Source: Prosopocoilus inquinatus
Lineage: Eukaryota > Arthropoda > Insecta > Coleoptera > Lucanidae
DNA: 64,000 bases
Assembly (NCBI GenBank): GCA_036172665.1
Contig: CM069870.1
Coordinates: 58,404,212 to 58,468,211 of the forward strand
Reading direction: 5' to 3'
Positions 46,480-57,949 of this stretch are shown here, piece after piece. Each line of letters opens with the position of its first letter. Position 1 is the stretch's first letter. The notes beneath the pieces are model-generated. The model was not told the origin of the DNA and searched no databases. It worked only from the letters and a program-made list of their open reading frames with translations. Position numbers and translations under genes: made by a program.

Positions 46480-47118
46480 ATGTTCAATCTTACGTATCAT
46501 ATAGTATCTTGTTCTGGTCAATGAGTTCTTCGGCAAAGAGGATATTTATTAACCAAAAAAGAATTTTAAGATGTATGTTAAATTTACCAGATCGAACATC
46601 ATGTCAAGAACATTTTAAGAATCTTAAGTTGTTGACAGTTTCTTGTATTTATATATATAAACAGTTATTATTCCAAAGAAATAATAAAAACTTATAAGAA
46701 ATTCTGATATATCGAACGTAATGATAACTAGGAATTCTAATAATTTAATTATTCCATTTCACACTTCTGCACTTTTTGAACAAGGTCCTTATAAGCGTGC
46801 AATATTAGCCTTTAATGCACAACCTAATTACTTGAAAAAAATTATCAGTGACAGTTAACCTATAAAAAAGAATTCAAAAAATATTTTATTAATAACTTTT
46901 TACAGTTTTGAAGAATTTATATCGAGGCAATAGCGTTGGAACAAGTGAATGTTGTTCACTACATTACTAAAGACTGATTGTAATTATGTCCAGTATATTT
47001 TTATGTATTTTTTTTTTTGTAATTGTGCCCAGTGTATTTTATGTATTTTGTAAATGCAAAAGACGTGTTCTCCTGATAACAGAACTAATAAATATTATTA
47101 TTATTATTATTATTTTCA
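46480..47118 (+). pseudogene. Non-LTR retrotransposon 3' end
   Basis: The frame 46509-46697 carries INQKRILRCMLNLPDRTSCQ then EHFKNLKLLTVSCIYIYK, the diagnostic C-terminus of CR1/Jockey-like ORF2 (QKRxxR...SCxxHFxxLxILTxxxxY). After a frame change it continues SNNLIIPFHTSALFEQGPYK and ends at TAA 46857-46859. A 3' UTR follows, then an (ATT)n tail at about 47090-47117. 5'-truncated and frameshifted. Confidence 0.8.
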
Positions 47119-47119
47119 T

Positions 47120-48105
47120 AAAATATTTAGGTTCAAAACGAAATTTGATGGTTGCAAATGTGTACATATTGTAGACATTTGTATAATAAAACGTTTATGT
47201 AAAGAAATTATAAAAAAGTTTTATATTTTCAGTGAAAAGAAATAAAAATTTCGTTTCTGTATAGTAAAAGCGTTCCCGCAATACAAATGGCGGTCGATTG
47301 TCAGCGCTTGCTTTACTTGCGTATATGACTAATTTATTGCAGTTGTGAGTCTATAGTAAACATCCTGGGCTAAAAACTTGACTTAACCTCAAAATTAATT
47401 ATTGTTAATTATTCATTTTTACATGAAGCTAATAAATTTTAGGGGAAAGCTTAGCACTGAAAAAAGGTTTTTAGTATTACTACCTTTGACTCGATAAATT
47501 TGATTTTATTACTAAACACAACTTAATGATTAACCCATCGTTAACTAATGACAATCTCATACTTATCCTGTTACTCCTGCTATTGACCGCGCCTGATATC
47601 ACAATCGGTTCTTGTACTCTGGTTGCACAGGCCCACACGAGTGGGTTCATGTTCCAAGTTCAATCCACAAATTTCTTAATTGTCAGCATCAGTTGTTTAT
47701 TGCCGACTCTAGTTTGTTCCAATTAAACACTAATTACAAGTTTAATGTTCATCGCTTTGCTCCCCGGTTGACTTGCATTTTTACACATTGCGGAAACAAT
47801 TAAAATGAAAATGAAAGTAAGTAACATTTATGAACTCACACATCCGAAAGTGTTGTAATTCCGCTAATTCTAATTTTCAAACTTCTGAAATGACAACCTG
47901 GCTAGAATCTTTTATTTCGATAAATTGTTCCAGTAAACAAATCAAAGCATCTCTCTTTTTAGCACGAATACGTATTTTGTCTGCGCTGCGGATATCATAA
48001 GTACTAGAGTGAGAATATTGTTACAGCTTTAGGTTCGGGGTGCCAGGTACGTCGCCGGCTTTTGTGAGAATGAGAAGGGTTGCCGGGGGCGCTCGCAGTT
48101 AATAC
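47120..48105. other. Stretch with no confident gene
   Basis: A plus-strand frame at 47526-47726 begins with a hydrophobic run (LILILLLLLLTAPDITIG) but has no recognised domain. Probably not coding. Confidence 0.3.
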
Positions 48106-48109
48106 CGTA

Positions 48110-48215
48110 GGCAATTTCTGGAAAGCTGGGGTCCTGTACATACTTTTCCGCACATATCTGGAAGCGAGTGCATTCACTATAAAAGCGAATATCGGGCGCT
48201 GCCGGAACAGTTCTT
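48110..48215 (+). promoter_or_regulatory. Orphan TATA/Inr promoter with one heat-shock-type element
   Basis: TATAAAAG lies at 48178-48185 and an initiator-like ACAGTT has its A at 48209, 31 bp downstream of the TATA start, the canonical insect core-promoter spacing. Upstream, at 48114-48124, TTTCTGGAAAG contains TTCnnGAA, a heat-shock-factor-type half-site pair. The sequence after the start (TTCTTATTTAGAAGCAAATA) looks like a leader, but no protein frame follows within several hundred bp. It may drive a noncoding RNA or be the remains of a gene. Heat-shock control is only suggested. Confidence 0.4.
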
Positions 48216-48719
48216 ATTTAGAAGCAAATAATACGAGCATCACAGAGCTATAAACGTCAACATAATAGAAGCGCGATTTGTTAAAATAAGCTTTATAGAG
48301 TATTTCTAGTTTTGTAGACGATTGTGTTTTAATAGTGTTTAAGACTGATACTGAAAGTAACACCGTACATTTTTTTAACTCAAATGGTCTCACATTTTTA
48401 AATTATTTTTTGTTTTAAACTATATTTCCAATTTTGGAAGTTCCAATGGAACTTCATTTTCTGTATTAATGCTCTGTTTCAATGAAATACACGAGTAAAA
48501 CGAACGGGATTTTCGAGTAAAAAAGAGAAACTTGAAACAATACGGAGCCATAGCATCGTCTGAAAATGAAATGTACCTTCTCAGATACACGCAGAGATGA
48601 ACAAAACTTTTCCGACTTTTAGTGAACGTAACAAGCATTTTAATAGCATAATCAAAGCATTGTGTTACAGCACATTTACGGGATTAGACATCGTCGGGAC
48701 TTAAAACGTAGCGAGTCGG

Positions 48720-48905
48720 CCGCAAGAGACGACTTTGACCTATATTTTATGGAGGTTCCTTTGTGCAAGAAGGAATTGCCGTCGTCATAACGACAAAGTG
48801 ATAAAGTGAAATCGCTTCATAAACATACCTTATTACAGAGAAACTAACTCAAGCGAGACCGCCTTTGACATTCTTCCTTCCAAGCAGAAAAATGAAACTA
48901 AACTT
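48720..48905. repeat. Copy of the gene C 3'-flank module
   Basis: Contains ACTTTGACCTATATTTTATG, GTTCCTTTGTGCAAGAAGGA, CGACAAAGTGATAAAGTGAA and TCGCTTCATAAAC, matching 54600-54710 and 41600-41700. Confidence 0.6.
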
Positions 48906-49234
48906 TTTATGAAACAGCAATAGATATCAGTCTAAAAATCGTTGTAAGTTTAACAGTGGACTGATTTTTAATAACGTAAGTCAAAATAATAAAAAACGAA
49001 TTTCTCATTTAGTAGACCTGTACCATAAACCGGTCGTCGTTGTAAAGGGAGACCATAGACCATAAACAAAGACATTTATTTGCACAATTTATTAAAATTA
49101 AATATACACTTAATTACTAATAATAAATTAAACAGAAATATCTTTGTCGGAAACCGGCGCGTACTTGTGCAGTCCGCGGCAGAAATTTAGGGACACTAAT
49201 GGTTCTAAGTTAAGTGATTATTTTTGTATTATTT

Positions 49235-49460
49235 CCGATGGCTATCCCATGCAAGACGGCCGTGCTTGCTGTCAAAGCATAATGAAAGTTAAAAAAAAAA
49301 AATTGTTGCAAATCGTTTTTGATTGCAGTGAAAACCTCGAGCAGCCTCTGTACAGCTGTTTTAGCTGACGAAGCCCCAAGCAGGGCTGAAACAGCTGTGC
49401 AGAGGCTGCTCGAGGTTTTCACTGTAATCAAAAACGATTTGCAACAATTTTTTTTTTTAA
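49235..49460. mobile_element. Foldback 'CTCGAG' family, compact hairpin
   Basis: Left arm GTGAAAACCTCGAGCAGCCT and right arm AGGCTGCTCGAGGTTTTCAC are separated by about 45 bp. The outer arms end in A/T runs. Frames here are hairpin read-through. Confidence 0.8.
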
Positions 49461-49699
49461 TTAACTTTGAAAAGGTAAAACTAAACGAAAATTGTTTCCG
49501 AAACAAATCTAAGTCAACCCAGCCCGAGCAAAAAATTTAAAGAAATGAACAATTGAAAATATTACTAAAAATTAAGTGCAACCAATCTCAAGGCCAACTG
49601 AACTGTATCTACCTAACACAAATAGATAGTTGAAAACAAAAAAAAACAAAATAGAAAATTAAAAGTAGATTCAACCAATATCAAGGTCATCCCAACCTA

Positions 49700-50230
49700 A
49701 CTAAACTGAACCTGATTCTACACAACTTTCTGTTTTATTTTTTGTTTATTTTTATCAAATTGATTTTTTTACATTTTGTTGATTGATACTTTTTTATAGT
49801 CGTCTTTTGTTTTCTACTAGATTTTTTAAATACATTTTTCCTCTAGAGGTTCATTTGTTTTTTTATTCATCTTAGTGTCAATTTTCTGTTTTGCTAGCTT
49901 TCGTCCTGTGTATTTCTCTCTTGCTTCTCGTTTCCCATTTGTTTTGTGTCCATTTCAGTTTGTGATCTTCTTTTGTTTTATACGCTTTGCATTTCGTCGA
50001 CATTTCTTTTTCGTTTTTGCTTTTTCTATCGCATTATTGACTGTTTTACAATTCGCTTTTATTTTCTACGATTTTTGTCCGCGGAAAAATGTCTTTCATT
50101 CAGCTCGGTGTTGTCAATCTTCGTTTGTTTTTTTCTTTTGTACACACTTCGTGCCTTGTATTCTGCTGCTGTTTCTCACATTTCGCTCTTGTTTTTTGCT
50201 TGAATTTTTTTCTTCCTTTCTGCTGTATTC
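49700..50230. other. Strand-asymmetric pyrimidine-rich tract
   Basis: The plus strand is strongly T/C-rich for about 500 bp, which creates a Phe-rich frame (49875-50234) on plus and Lys/Glu-rich frames on minus. No domain recognised; probably not coding. Confidence 0.5.
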
Positions 50231-50234
50231 TTAA

Positions 50235-51550
50235 TAGAAAAAAAACATCACGTTTCTAGTGCTTTGTGGAGTTTAGAAACAATTTCCGCGCCTTTTGGTT
50301 ACATTTTACTAACAACTTGCTGCAAAAAATCTGGCAACCCTGCTCAAATTAGTAGGTTACTCATCAGACCATAGGGTTTCCTAACCTTCTTTAAGCATTA
50401 AGGTATCTTAGAGTCATTTTTTTAACATGGCTCAAGATAAGACGCAAATAAACACAAATGTAAAAAAAATGTTTTTTTTTTTAATTCACTTAAATAATGC
50501 GTGGAAAAATTTGTTAAACGTGTAAAGCTGCCACATTCAGTTGTCATTTGACCATATTTGACAGTGTGCACGCTTGCCAATTGTAACAGCTTTACCAATG
50601 TGGTTAGGTTATTGCCGACTTGGCAGCATCGCGCTGTCATTGCCTGTCTTTTCTTCTCAAGCTAGCATAAAAATTGGGGGGGGGGGGGGCAATAAATTCT
50701 ATAAGAAAAAAGAATTAAGACTTGTTTTTCGCTTAATTAACATAATCTAGAAAGCCCTGTCAGGATAAACCAAAAACAAAAGAAGCAAGTTTTATCGACT
50801 GTTTGTTTATAACACGTAACGACAACAAATGCAATTATTTCCACCAATGCGATGAAACCTGTTTAACGTGTCTAAAAAAACATCGCGTTGCCAAAAAGTA
50901 AATTGAAGTTACTTTAATCGTGGGTTTAGCCTGAGCGGTTTTTGTTTACATTTGTTTTTTATGGTACAACTCGAAAACCAATCAAGATAGACCCTTGGCG
51001 CGACCCATCATTTCAGGCTAGAATTTACTCAGGAACTCAAAAATGCAACAAAAAGTGCAAAAAGTTTTGTGTACATACCGAAATTGCGTTGCTCACTTTT
51101 TTATTGTTGCAAGAAGCTTAGAACAAATCTGAGATACCTTTCTTAGAAGGGTTGACTTTGAAAATACTGTTCCTTCTAGCTCTACGGTTACTTGAAATGT
51201 TACGTGATTCATGATTTTAGGTATGCAAAATTTAAACTGAAAACTTAATATAATATAATAATAATATATTTAATTCGTCACCACTATAGTACAATACAAA
51301 GTATCGATACATAGGGTATGTGAATATGTATATATATTTTATACCAATGTGAGAAGGACTGGAACAAGTCATTGTCAGTCTATTGTATGGTACGTGTGGG
51401 TTACTGCGAATCCTTGTCTCGTAGTCGTGCAAGGAGCAATTACTTGGAAATGTGTTAATATTTTGTGGAATATAAGTAACTGAATGAAATATGTATAGCG
51501 ATGCTAAAGTTAGGATTGATTAGATGATGATGATGATTAGAGAATAAAGG
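50235..51550. other. Stretch with no recognised gene; poly(G) tract
   Basis: A G run of 11 or 12 lies at about 50677-50688. No gene or TIR pair recognised. Confidence 0.4.
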
Positions 51551-52079
51551 TTTACAATGACTATTATACTTTTCTCCGCAAATAACACGTATTGTTTTTT
51601 TTTTTTTTAATAACGAACAATTTTTGCAAATTTATACTGGAAGAATAGCCCCAGAAAATAATACCGTGTGAAAGTAGAGACTGAAAGAGACCGAAATAAG
51701 CCAATCGTATGACTCGTGAGTCTACCAATCCATATAGTTTTTTACGTATGAAACACACTGAACTTAATTTACCACATAAGTAGTCGATATGTTTGCTCAA
51801 TGTTAATTTTTCGTCAATGTATATACCTAGAAATTTTTTATCGCGTAATTGTTCGATAGATCTATGTTGTAATTTAATTAACAAATTATGTTCTCATTTA
51901 CATTTTTTGTGACAAAATGAACAAATTTGGTTTTAAATGAATTAATGAATGAAATAAATCGTTGTTACAGCAGTAATTATACATCGTGTCAGTAGTTTTG
52001 TTTAAGTTTTCGATTAGGGTCTCAATATCATTGGATGCAATTAGCATTGTTGCCAATACTCTTTGCTATATTTATTAAG

Positions 52080-52300
52080 GATTTATCTTTAATCCTTACA
52101 ACTCCCAGGAAAATAATTCGTTATGCTGATGGAATCATCAGCATAAAGAATAATAATAAAGATAATTCTTTATGCTGATGATTCCTCGGAGATAATTCCT
52201 GGGAGATAATTCTTTATGCTGATGATTCCATCAGCACAAAGAATTATTTTCCTGGGAGTTGTAAGGATTAAAGATAAATCCTTAATAAATATAAGAAAGA
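52080..52300. repeat. Internal inverted duplication within the RT relic
   Basis: AGGATTTATCTTTAATCCTT then ACAACTCCCAGGAAAATAATTC at 52078-52120 is inverted at 52231-52285, with several partial copies of TTATGCTGATGATTCC between. These encode the Y(A)DD box region copied back and forth. Confidence 0.8.
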
Positions 52301-52684
52301 GTATTGGCCCTAACAACGATCCTTGAGCAACTCCGGCCGGATTTTGTAACAGCGATGATACTGTATCTCCAATTTGCACGAATTGGATACGATCATTTAA
52401 TCAGGCCAATGCTGGTCCGTGTATGCCAATACGCTTTTTTAATAAGAGCGAATGATCAATAGTATTGAAGGCTCTTGACAAATCGAAAAAGGTAGCTGCA
52501 ATTTTTCTTTTATTATTAAGACTATCAAGAATTAAATTAAGAACCTCGAGATTACGGTCTCTGTGGAAAAGCCTTTACGAAAACCATGCTGATATGAAGT
52601 GAGAACATTAAATTTTCCTAAAACGATTTTAATCGGTTACAAAAAGCAGACTCGAATATTTTTAAAATAGTGCATTGCAACGCG

Positions 52685-52750
52685 ATCGGCCGATAATTGG
52701 AGCAGTTGTCAGTTTCAACTGACAACTGCTCCAATTATCGGCCGATCGCG
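52685..52750. repeat. Perfect short hairpin within the RT relic
   Basis: CGATCGGCCGATAATTGGAG then CAGTTGTCAGTTT is followed at once by its reverse complement, a palindrome of about 66 bp. Confidence 0.85.
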
Positions 52751-54119
52751 TTCACCTTTGTTTTTATATACAGGAACAATTTTAGACTGCTTTCGCAAAT
52801 TTGGAAAATGTCTTGAAAATTACAAATTAATCAGATATGGCAGAGGATTCGATATGGACTAGTTAACTTTATTTAAAATGAAACCAGGAACATTGTCCGA
52901 ACCACTAGATGTTTGACAGGAAAGTTTCTTAATTATTTTTGTAATTTCATCAGGTATTGTTGGATGTAAAAACATAGACGATTTATTAAATTTTAATGAG
53001 CTACTATTAGATGAGGATGTATAATTTGATTTGAGTACATCAAGAAAAGTCTTGTTAAATGCGGTAGCAATTTGAAGTGGATTATTCAGGAATACGGTCC
53101 TGAATAATCCGACGGATAATTCTTTAGGTATGGTGAAAGTTGCTTTATTAGACATAAAGCATGATTTGTCAGCATGTTTTTGCTTTCATCACTTAATTCT
53201 TTAAGCAAACCGAACATTTTTCTTAATTAATGGTTATACCATAATTGATTGCTTTTAGCTTAAATTTTTATATTACGAACTGGAAAAACTAAATTAAAAA
53301 ACTTTAAAAACCGACTATAAAAGGATGAAAATTTATTTTGAAAGCCAATTGCTTCGTACATAAGTATCTTACCAAAATCCGAGATTAATGAAATGCTGGA
53401 AATGTTCAATATTATATGAGAAAAGGATCTTCCTAGTTTTTCAGGTATATTTTCTAGTACTTCACGTAGCTGTTGTATCAAGATATTGAAATGAATGATC
53501 GGATAAGTGCGTGCTAGTCACCTGACCGCCTTCTGGACCAAAACTTCCATCAGTAAAGATATTGTCAATTAAAGTGACAGAGGGGGCGGTAATTCTTGTT
53601 GGAGTAAATACCCTATGTTTGATGTTATATTCCAAGAAAAGATTAACAATATCATCTTTTGTACGCGAGTGGTCTAAGAAATTTACATTAAAATTTTGAG
53701 TATTAAACGGAGGTAAAATAAAATCTAATTTCTAAATTGCCTTTGTGATATGTTTCATACGAAAATATTAGTTTAAAAATAAAAAATGTGTTCATGTATT
53801 GAACATAGACAATATTAGTTTTCATTGAATTTCTATTATCAGAGTTTGATTCAACAACCGGTATGTACCTACACAGACAACCTTCAATGAAGTTTTATTT
53901 ATGTATCATTGTATCCATTCTAATAAGTTGAAACAGAAAATATTTTGACCAATATCTTTTTTCTTTTTTTTTGTAAATTCGCAGTTTATTTCTTTTATTT
54001 GGGAACAGCGAAAGGACTCAAGAATATTTCGAGTTGTCTTTCTGAAATAGAATTTCAGAAGACAGAAGTTTTCGTGTAATGAGAATAACAAATTATCTCG
54101 TGCTGATGTTAAACGAAAC

Positions 54120-54480
54120 TCCCTCTAATTTAATCACGTCGGTCACATAAAAGTTGTACATCATTAGATCCCGAATCAAATTACAATTTCAAATTAAAAC
54201 CTCGTGCTTGCACGGGGTGCAGACGTAAACTTCGAATACCGCAGACCCCGGGTCTGAGATATTATGCAAACGAGCGGACGGCGAACAATAAAATCACGAA
54301 TTTAATCAACTTTTCAGCTAGACGGGGCTGGTTTAATAATCGCGCTTGGGGATTACCCGGTGATTGCGTGCTTGCACATCTCGACTTAACAGTTGCAGAA
54401 TTGCAACCGGGAAACGGGGATAATTCGCGCTCGTATAAAGCGGAATCTGATGAGGCGGAAGATTAAGGTTAATCTTAATT
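54120..54480. other. G+C-rich single-copy block 3' of gene C
   Basis: This block is clearly richer in G+C than the flanks (for example GCAGACCCCGGGTCTGAG and GCAACCGGGAAACGGGG) and has no frame of interest. It lies about 360 bp beyond the gene C stop. It could be conserved regulatory DNA; that is inference from composition only. Confidence 0.35.
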
Positions 54481-54589
54481 ACTTTGTGGCTGTGGTTCTT
54501 AATTTGTTCGTCCGAAAAGAACTACTCAAATAAAACTGAATTGTTATAAACCATCCTTACGTTCATTAGATATGAAAACTATCCGACCT

Positions 54590-54835
54590 AAAAATGACAC
54601 GAACCAGCATCAAGAAACGACTCGACCTACATTTTACTGAACTTCCTTTGTAGTGTGGAATTACCCCCGGCGTAACGATGAAGTGATAAAATAGAATCGC
54701 TTCATAAACTCACTCACCCTAAATATCTACGTAGTTATTGCCGGATAAACTATCTCGGCCACCCATCAGGCAGGAAAATGAATATAAAACTTGACGAAGT
54801 AGAAACAGATAAAGCAAGATTATTTCTAATATTAT
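54590..54835. repeat. Gene C 3'-flank module (reference copy)
   Basis: Immediately 3' of the gene C stop. It contains ACTCGACCTACATTTTACTG, GAACTTCCTTTGTAG and AATATAAAACTTGACGAAGT then AGAAACAGATAAAGC. Three further copies lie at 41560-41800, 48720-48905 and 63670-63722. Confidence 0.65.
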
Positions 54836-54841
54836 ATATTA

Positions 54842-55610
54842 TCATTTCATCCCTTTTATGCATTTATAAACGAGAACAGCCGTGTCTGTACGTGTATCAG
54901 CTTTCTTATCGTAACACGCCGCTATGACGGTCTTGGCTTTATCCTTGTCCGCAGTTTGCCCCCAAACTTTTATAAGGGAGTTGGTATTTTTGGTCATCTC
55001 CCCATTTTCGTTTACTATTCCAAATTTGTTCAAAAAGCAAAATATAAACTCTTTAGAAGAACTGCTATTCTTATCGAGAAAACCGTATCTTATTTCCTTA
55101 GCCTCATCCAGTGTAATACCACTTTGAGACACACAAGAAAAAATCATGGAAAATATTTTCCTTAATCTCTCTTCGTCAGAATCCTGAGTGGGCGAAAAAA
55201 ATCAAGAAGTCAGCTTATAATAAACCACCATCAGAGAAACCTACCGCTTCGCTTAAGGCGTTCGTATCACTCTGCCTTATTTTCATCAAACGATTTAAAT
55301 AAAGTCTATCAGTTCTTTGATGGGCGCCAATCTGGAATTTCATGTATTATTTAAGTCCTTATAAAAATACTGAGTCAACTTACCGCACTTGATGGTTCCG
55401 ACCTAATAGTAGTTGATGGTTCCAATACATTAGTAAAGGTATTTTCGATTATCTGCAAATCAATTTTGTAATCTTTAAACGGAAAAAAATTGAAGATTAT
55501 GATATTTTATATTTCCTAAATTATTAATACAAATAATTTACCAACACGTATTTATAAACTATAACCGTCACCGACAAGAGGGTAAAAAGTAAAGTGTAAC
55601 TTAACAACAT
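54842..55610 (-). CDS. Gene C: Minus-C OBP-like protein with extended N-terminus
   Basis: Four phase-0 exons join at GT/AG sites: 55610-55542, 55452-55384, 55331-55245 and about 55183-54842 (188 aa). Exon 1 is a hydrophobic start (MLLSYTLLFTLLSVTVIVYK). Exons 2 and 3 give a 52-residue spacer with TNVLEPSTTIRSEPSSA and IGAHQRTDRLYLNRL. Exon 4 is an OBP domain with Cys 92, 124, 165 and 183; the C2 and C5 positions are Glu and Thr, so it is Minus-C. FGIVNENGEM and DTAVLVYKC are shared with exon B. The gene spans under 0.8 kb, much shorter than gene A. The last exon's acceptor is read as CACTCAG; its exact base is uncertain by one. Hydrophobic-ligand carriage is the family role; tethering or secretion is undecided. 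Confidence 0.8.
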
Positions 55611-55619
55611 TATTTAATT

Positions 55620-56220
55620 AATTACTTATTTACAGTAAACTTGATTTTGTTTGCTAATAAAGTAATAAAACTAACGAGCTACGAGCCTTGCAGACTGTGG
55701 GCGATGCAACCGACCCGGACAAGAGGATACGTATAACTAAATTCAAAAAAATGAAACATTCAAACAACCTAAAAATTTATTTGAAAATCGAAATGAGAAG
55801 GTCGCGCAAAATTTTGATTGGTTAGGAGATGGTTTCCGAGAGTAGTTGCTTAACAATATTTTTCCCAGTTCTGCAAAGCAATTTAGTTAAACTTTTTCGG
55901 AAACGAAATATAAATTTTTACAATTTAACATTTTTAATTAATCTAAACGAGTTACCAACGAAAATCTCAGAAAGTGACCTGAGAATAACACGGTTCGGAT
56001 ATTGGGAAACTTTCAGACAAATTTGTCGTGAGAAAATACTACTTTCTACTTAAACATTACATTTTAAATTTTAACATCTTAATTTAAAATAATGAGTTCG
56101 TAACAAGTTTTGAATCCGACTCCGTCTAGAACTAACTATTACTACACTGCTTAAAATCGAAATCTAAGTATAACCTTTTTCGACCCAGCTAGTGAAAAAG
56201 AATTTGCCCTAATTACCATT
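55620..56220. other. Upstream region of gene C
   Basis: AT-rich, no second gene. Unlike A and D, the conserved promoter block is not visible here. Confidence 0.35.
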
Positions 56221-56221
56221 C

Positions 56222-57567
56222 TGATTCACAGGTCTACAACCAAAAATTTGATTTGATAATTTTGGCTATTCTTTATGTTTCTTGGTGTGTTTAAACCGAA
56301 AAATAAGTCAGTTTTCTTTTCCATCACGCACAGATTTTGTTCTCTCTCAGTAAGCACAGTAATTATTACGATAAAAGAAGACAGAATCGGCTGTCAGTTT
56401 TTACTTATTTCCAATTTATTCGCAATAATAAATACATAAGTCTATACATATATCAGTTTATCAGAGTAAACAACAATGCATATTTAATTATTATTTTTAT
56501 GAAAACGTGTTTTTCTCACGTTCCACTTCCCATGGTACCTAAGTTCTATCTCCTTCATGTCCTGGTGGAACCTTTCCCCTTGTTCTTCACTGACGTTCCC
56601 CAAGTTTACCAACCTTTAAACTCATCTTGCAACCTTGTATTTGAAAAGCCTTCAACATGATTCTTCTAGTTGGAATCCTTCACGCTACCAAGGAACATCT
56701 CAACAACTTTTCTGAAAGAATTCCAGGCTTCCTTCTCCTTCTCCATCCATGGTCTTCACAAAATGTGCATCTGAGAAAAGTTTTCTGATGTCTGGGCCTA
56801 CAAGGATCCCTTCTTTCAGCTTGGCAGGAAATCTAGAGCACAAGTACTTGAAACTATTGAGAGACTTTATGAGTTGCTTCATCAGCCCTAGCTTTATGTG
56901 TAGAGGAGGTAGCAGGATTTTTTCAGAAGGAACCAAACTTTCCCAAATTATATTTTTATTTCTTCTGGCAACAGAGCTTCTTGTGATAGTCAGTCTTTTT
57001 TGTTCTGTCACGACTAATCCCAGAAACATAAACAAGAAAACTTTGTGTACCCTGATTGTTGACCTAAGAGCATGGTGAGTACTTTGAAGTCTCCACAGAT
57101 CAACCACTTATTCTAATTACGATGAATTTTTTGGAGAACTAACACGAAATTGTCGTATGTTTCTTTTAAATGGCCATCTGGAAGTGAAGCATATATATTT
57201 CCATTAGGCTTCTCTTCGATGAGTCAATGAACAGACGCCAATGATTTGAGTTATACTGTACACCAAAATGGCCCATCGGTCCACGAATGTCTTTACAATA
57301 AACAAGATTCTCATCCTGTGAAAAGTAAGGACAGAAAACTATTTCGCGATGTCGATACCATAAAACAATAGTGTCTGGTTGTAACAAATTTTTGTTTTTA
57401 AGCCGGGAGCCAAGTAACTGAGCAGCATCTTTCGGAAATCCAAGATCTCAACTCAACAAGTCCTTCAACTCCTGCTTAGGTTCGTTCTTTGAACTGGCTA
57501 GTTCGAAATCACTGTTTGATTCATTCTTTTCCACCACAGAAGCTTCACCCTTTGGTTCCCAATCAAT
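56222..57567 (-). pseudogene. Repetitive arthropod protein-family copy, left arm
   Basis: Decayed copy of a large protein family of unknown function that is highly repeated in arthropod genomes. The minus strand reads ELNDLVRDLGFPKDAAQLLG-type N-terminal sequence with stops (57460-57400), then FCPYFSQDENLVYCKDIRGP, HWRLFIDSSKRSL (about 57340-57200), EKILLPPLHIKLGLMKQ (about 56930-56870) and VGPDIRKLFSDAHFV (about 56800). It ends with a GERFHQDMKE-like region near 56590. It forms an inverted repeat with 58255-59486. Naming the family is from recall of these motifs; its biochemical role is unknown. Confidence 0.7.
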
Positions 57568-57949
57568 CGTTTTCCTCCATCACGTACAGATTTTTTTTTT
57601 AATCCATAGAACATAATAGCATACGTATATGTATTTATTAGACTTGAAACGCTTAGTTTTCTTTTTCCTTAAACGTTTTCTAAAATTCTAAACACTTATA
57701 ATTTTTTATATTACTATCCCTCGGTAGGTGATGTAGGCACAAAGCTCCAGGCACAAACTGTTCAGACAGAAACGTACATGTTGTCTGGCCTCAGTAGTCA
57801 CCTTCTGTAGCTTTTGGAGCACATTTGGCTGCTCATTCACTCAGTCCGGTTGTGTAATTTGAAGTGAATACATCTAGTTACGTCAAAGTGGTTAAAAAAC
57901 TTCATTGAGGTTCGAAAGTGCATTCTGAAAGAATATCTTATCGTCCTTG
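57568..57949. other. Spacer between inverted copies
   Basis: Begins with TTTTCCTCCATCACGTACAG, which matches the far 3' part of the same element (ATCACGCACAG at about 56322), so the left copy's 5' junction abuts a piece of element 3' end. The rest is not recognised. Confidence 0.4.

Larger units (their letters stand above)
51564..53720 (-). pseudogene. Non-LTR retrotransposon (Jockey/CR1-like), EN and RT relic
   Basis: Reading the minus strand from 53670: a C-terminal endonuclease region (VFTPTRITAPSVTLIDNIFT and HLSDHS), a linker, then an RT N-terminal region (53155-52859, with SGSDNVPGFILNKVN). RT fingers/palm follow with FDLSRAFNTIDH-like remnants (about 52500-52430), then AQGSLLGPILFLIFIKDL and the ADDSS/ADG region (52379-52170). 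The thumb and C-terminal part follow (51884-51564, FLGIYIDEKLTLSKHIDYLC). It is interrupted by stops, frameshifts and two internal inverted duplications (52080-52300, 52685-52750). Not active. Confidence 0.85.

Noticed and set aside
47526..47726. Small frame with a Leu-rich hydrophobic start, possible secreted peptide
   Set aside because: The Leu run is low-complexity and nothing downstream suggests a mature peptide.
49875..50234. 119-codon Phe-rich plus-strand frame resembling a membrane protein
   Set aside because: It comes from a T/C-rich strand-asymmetric tract; no domain, and overlapping frames are open too.
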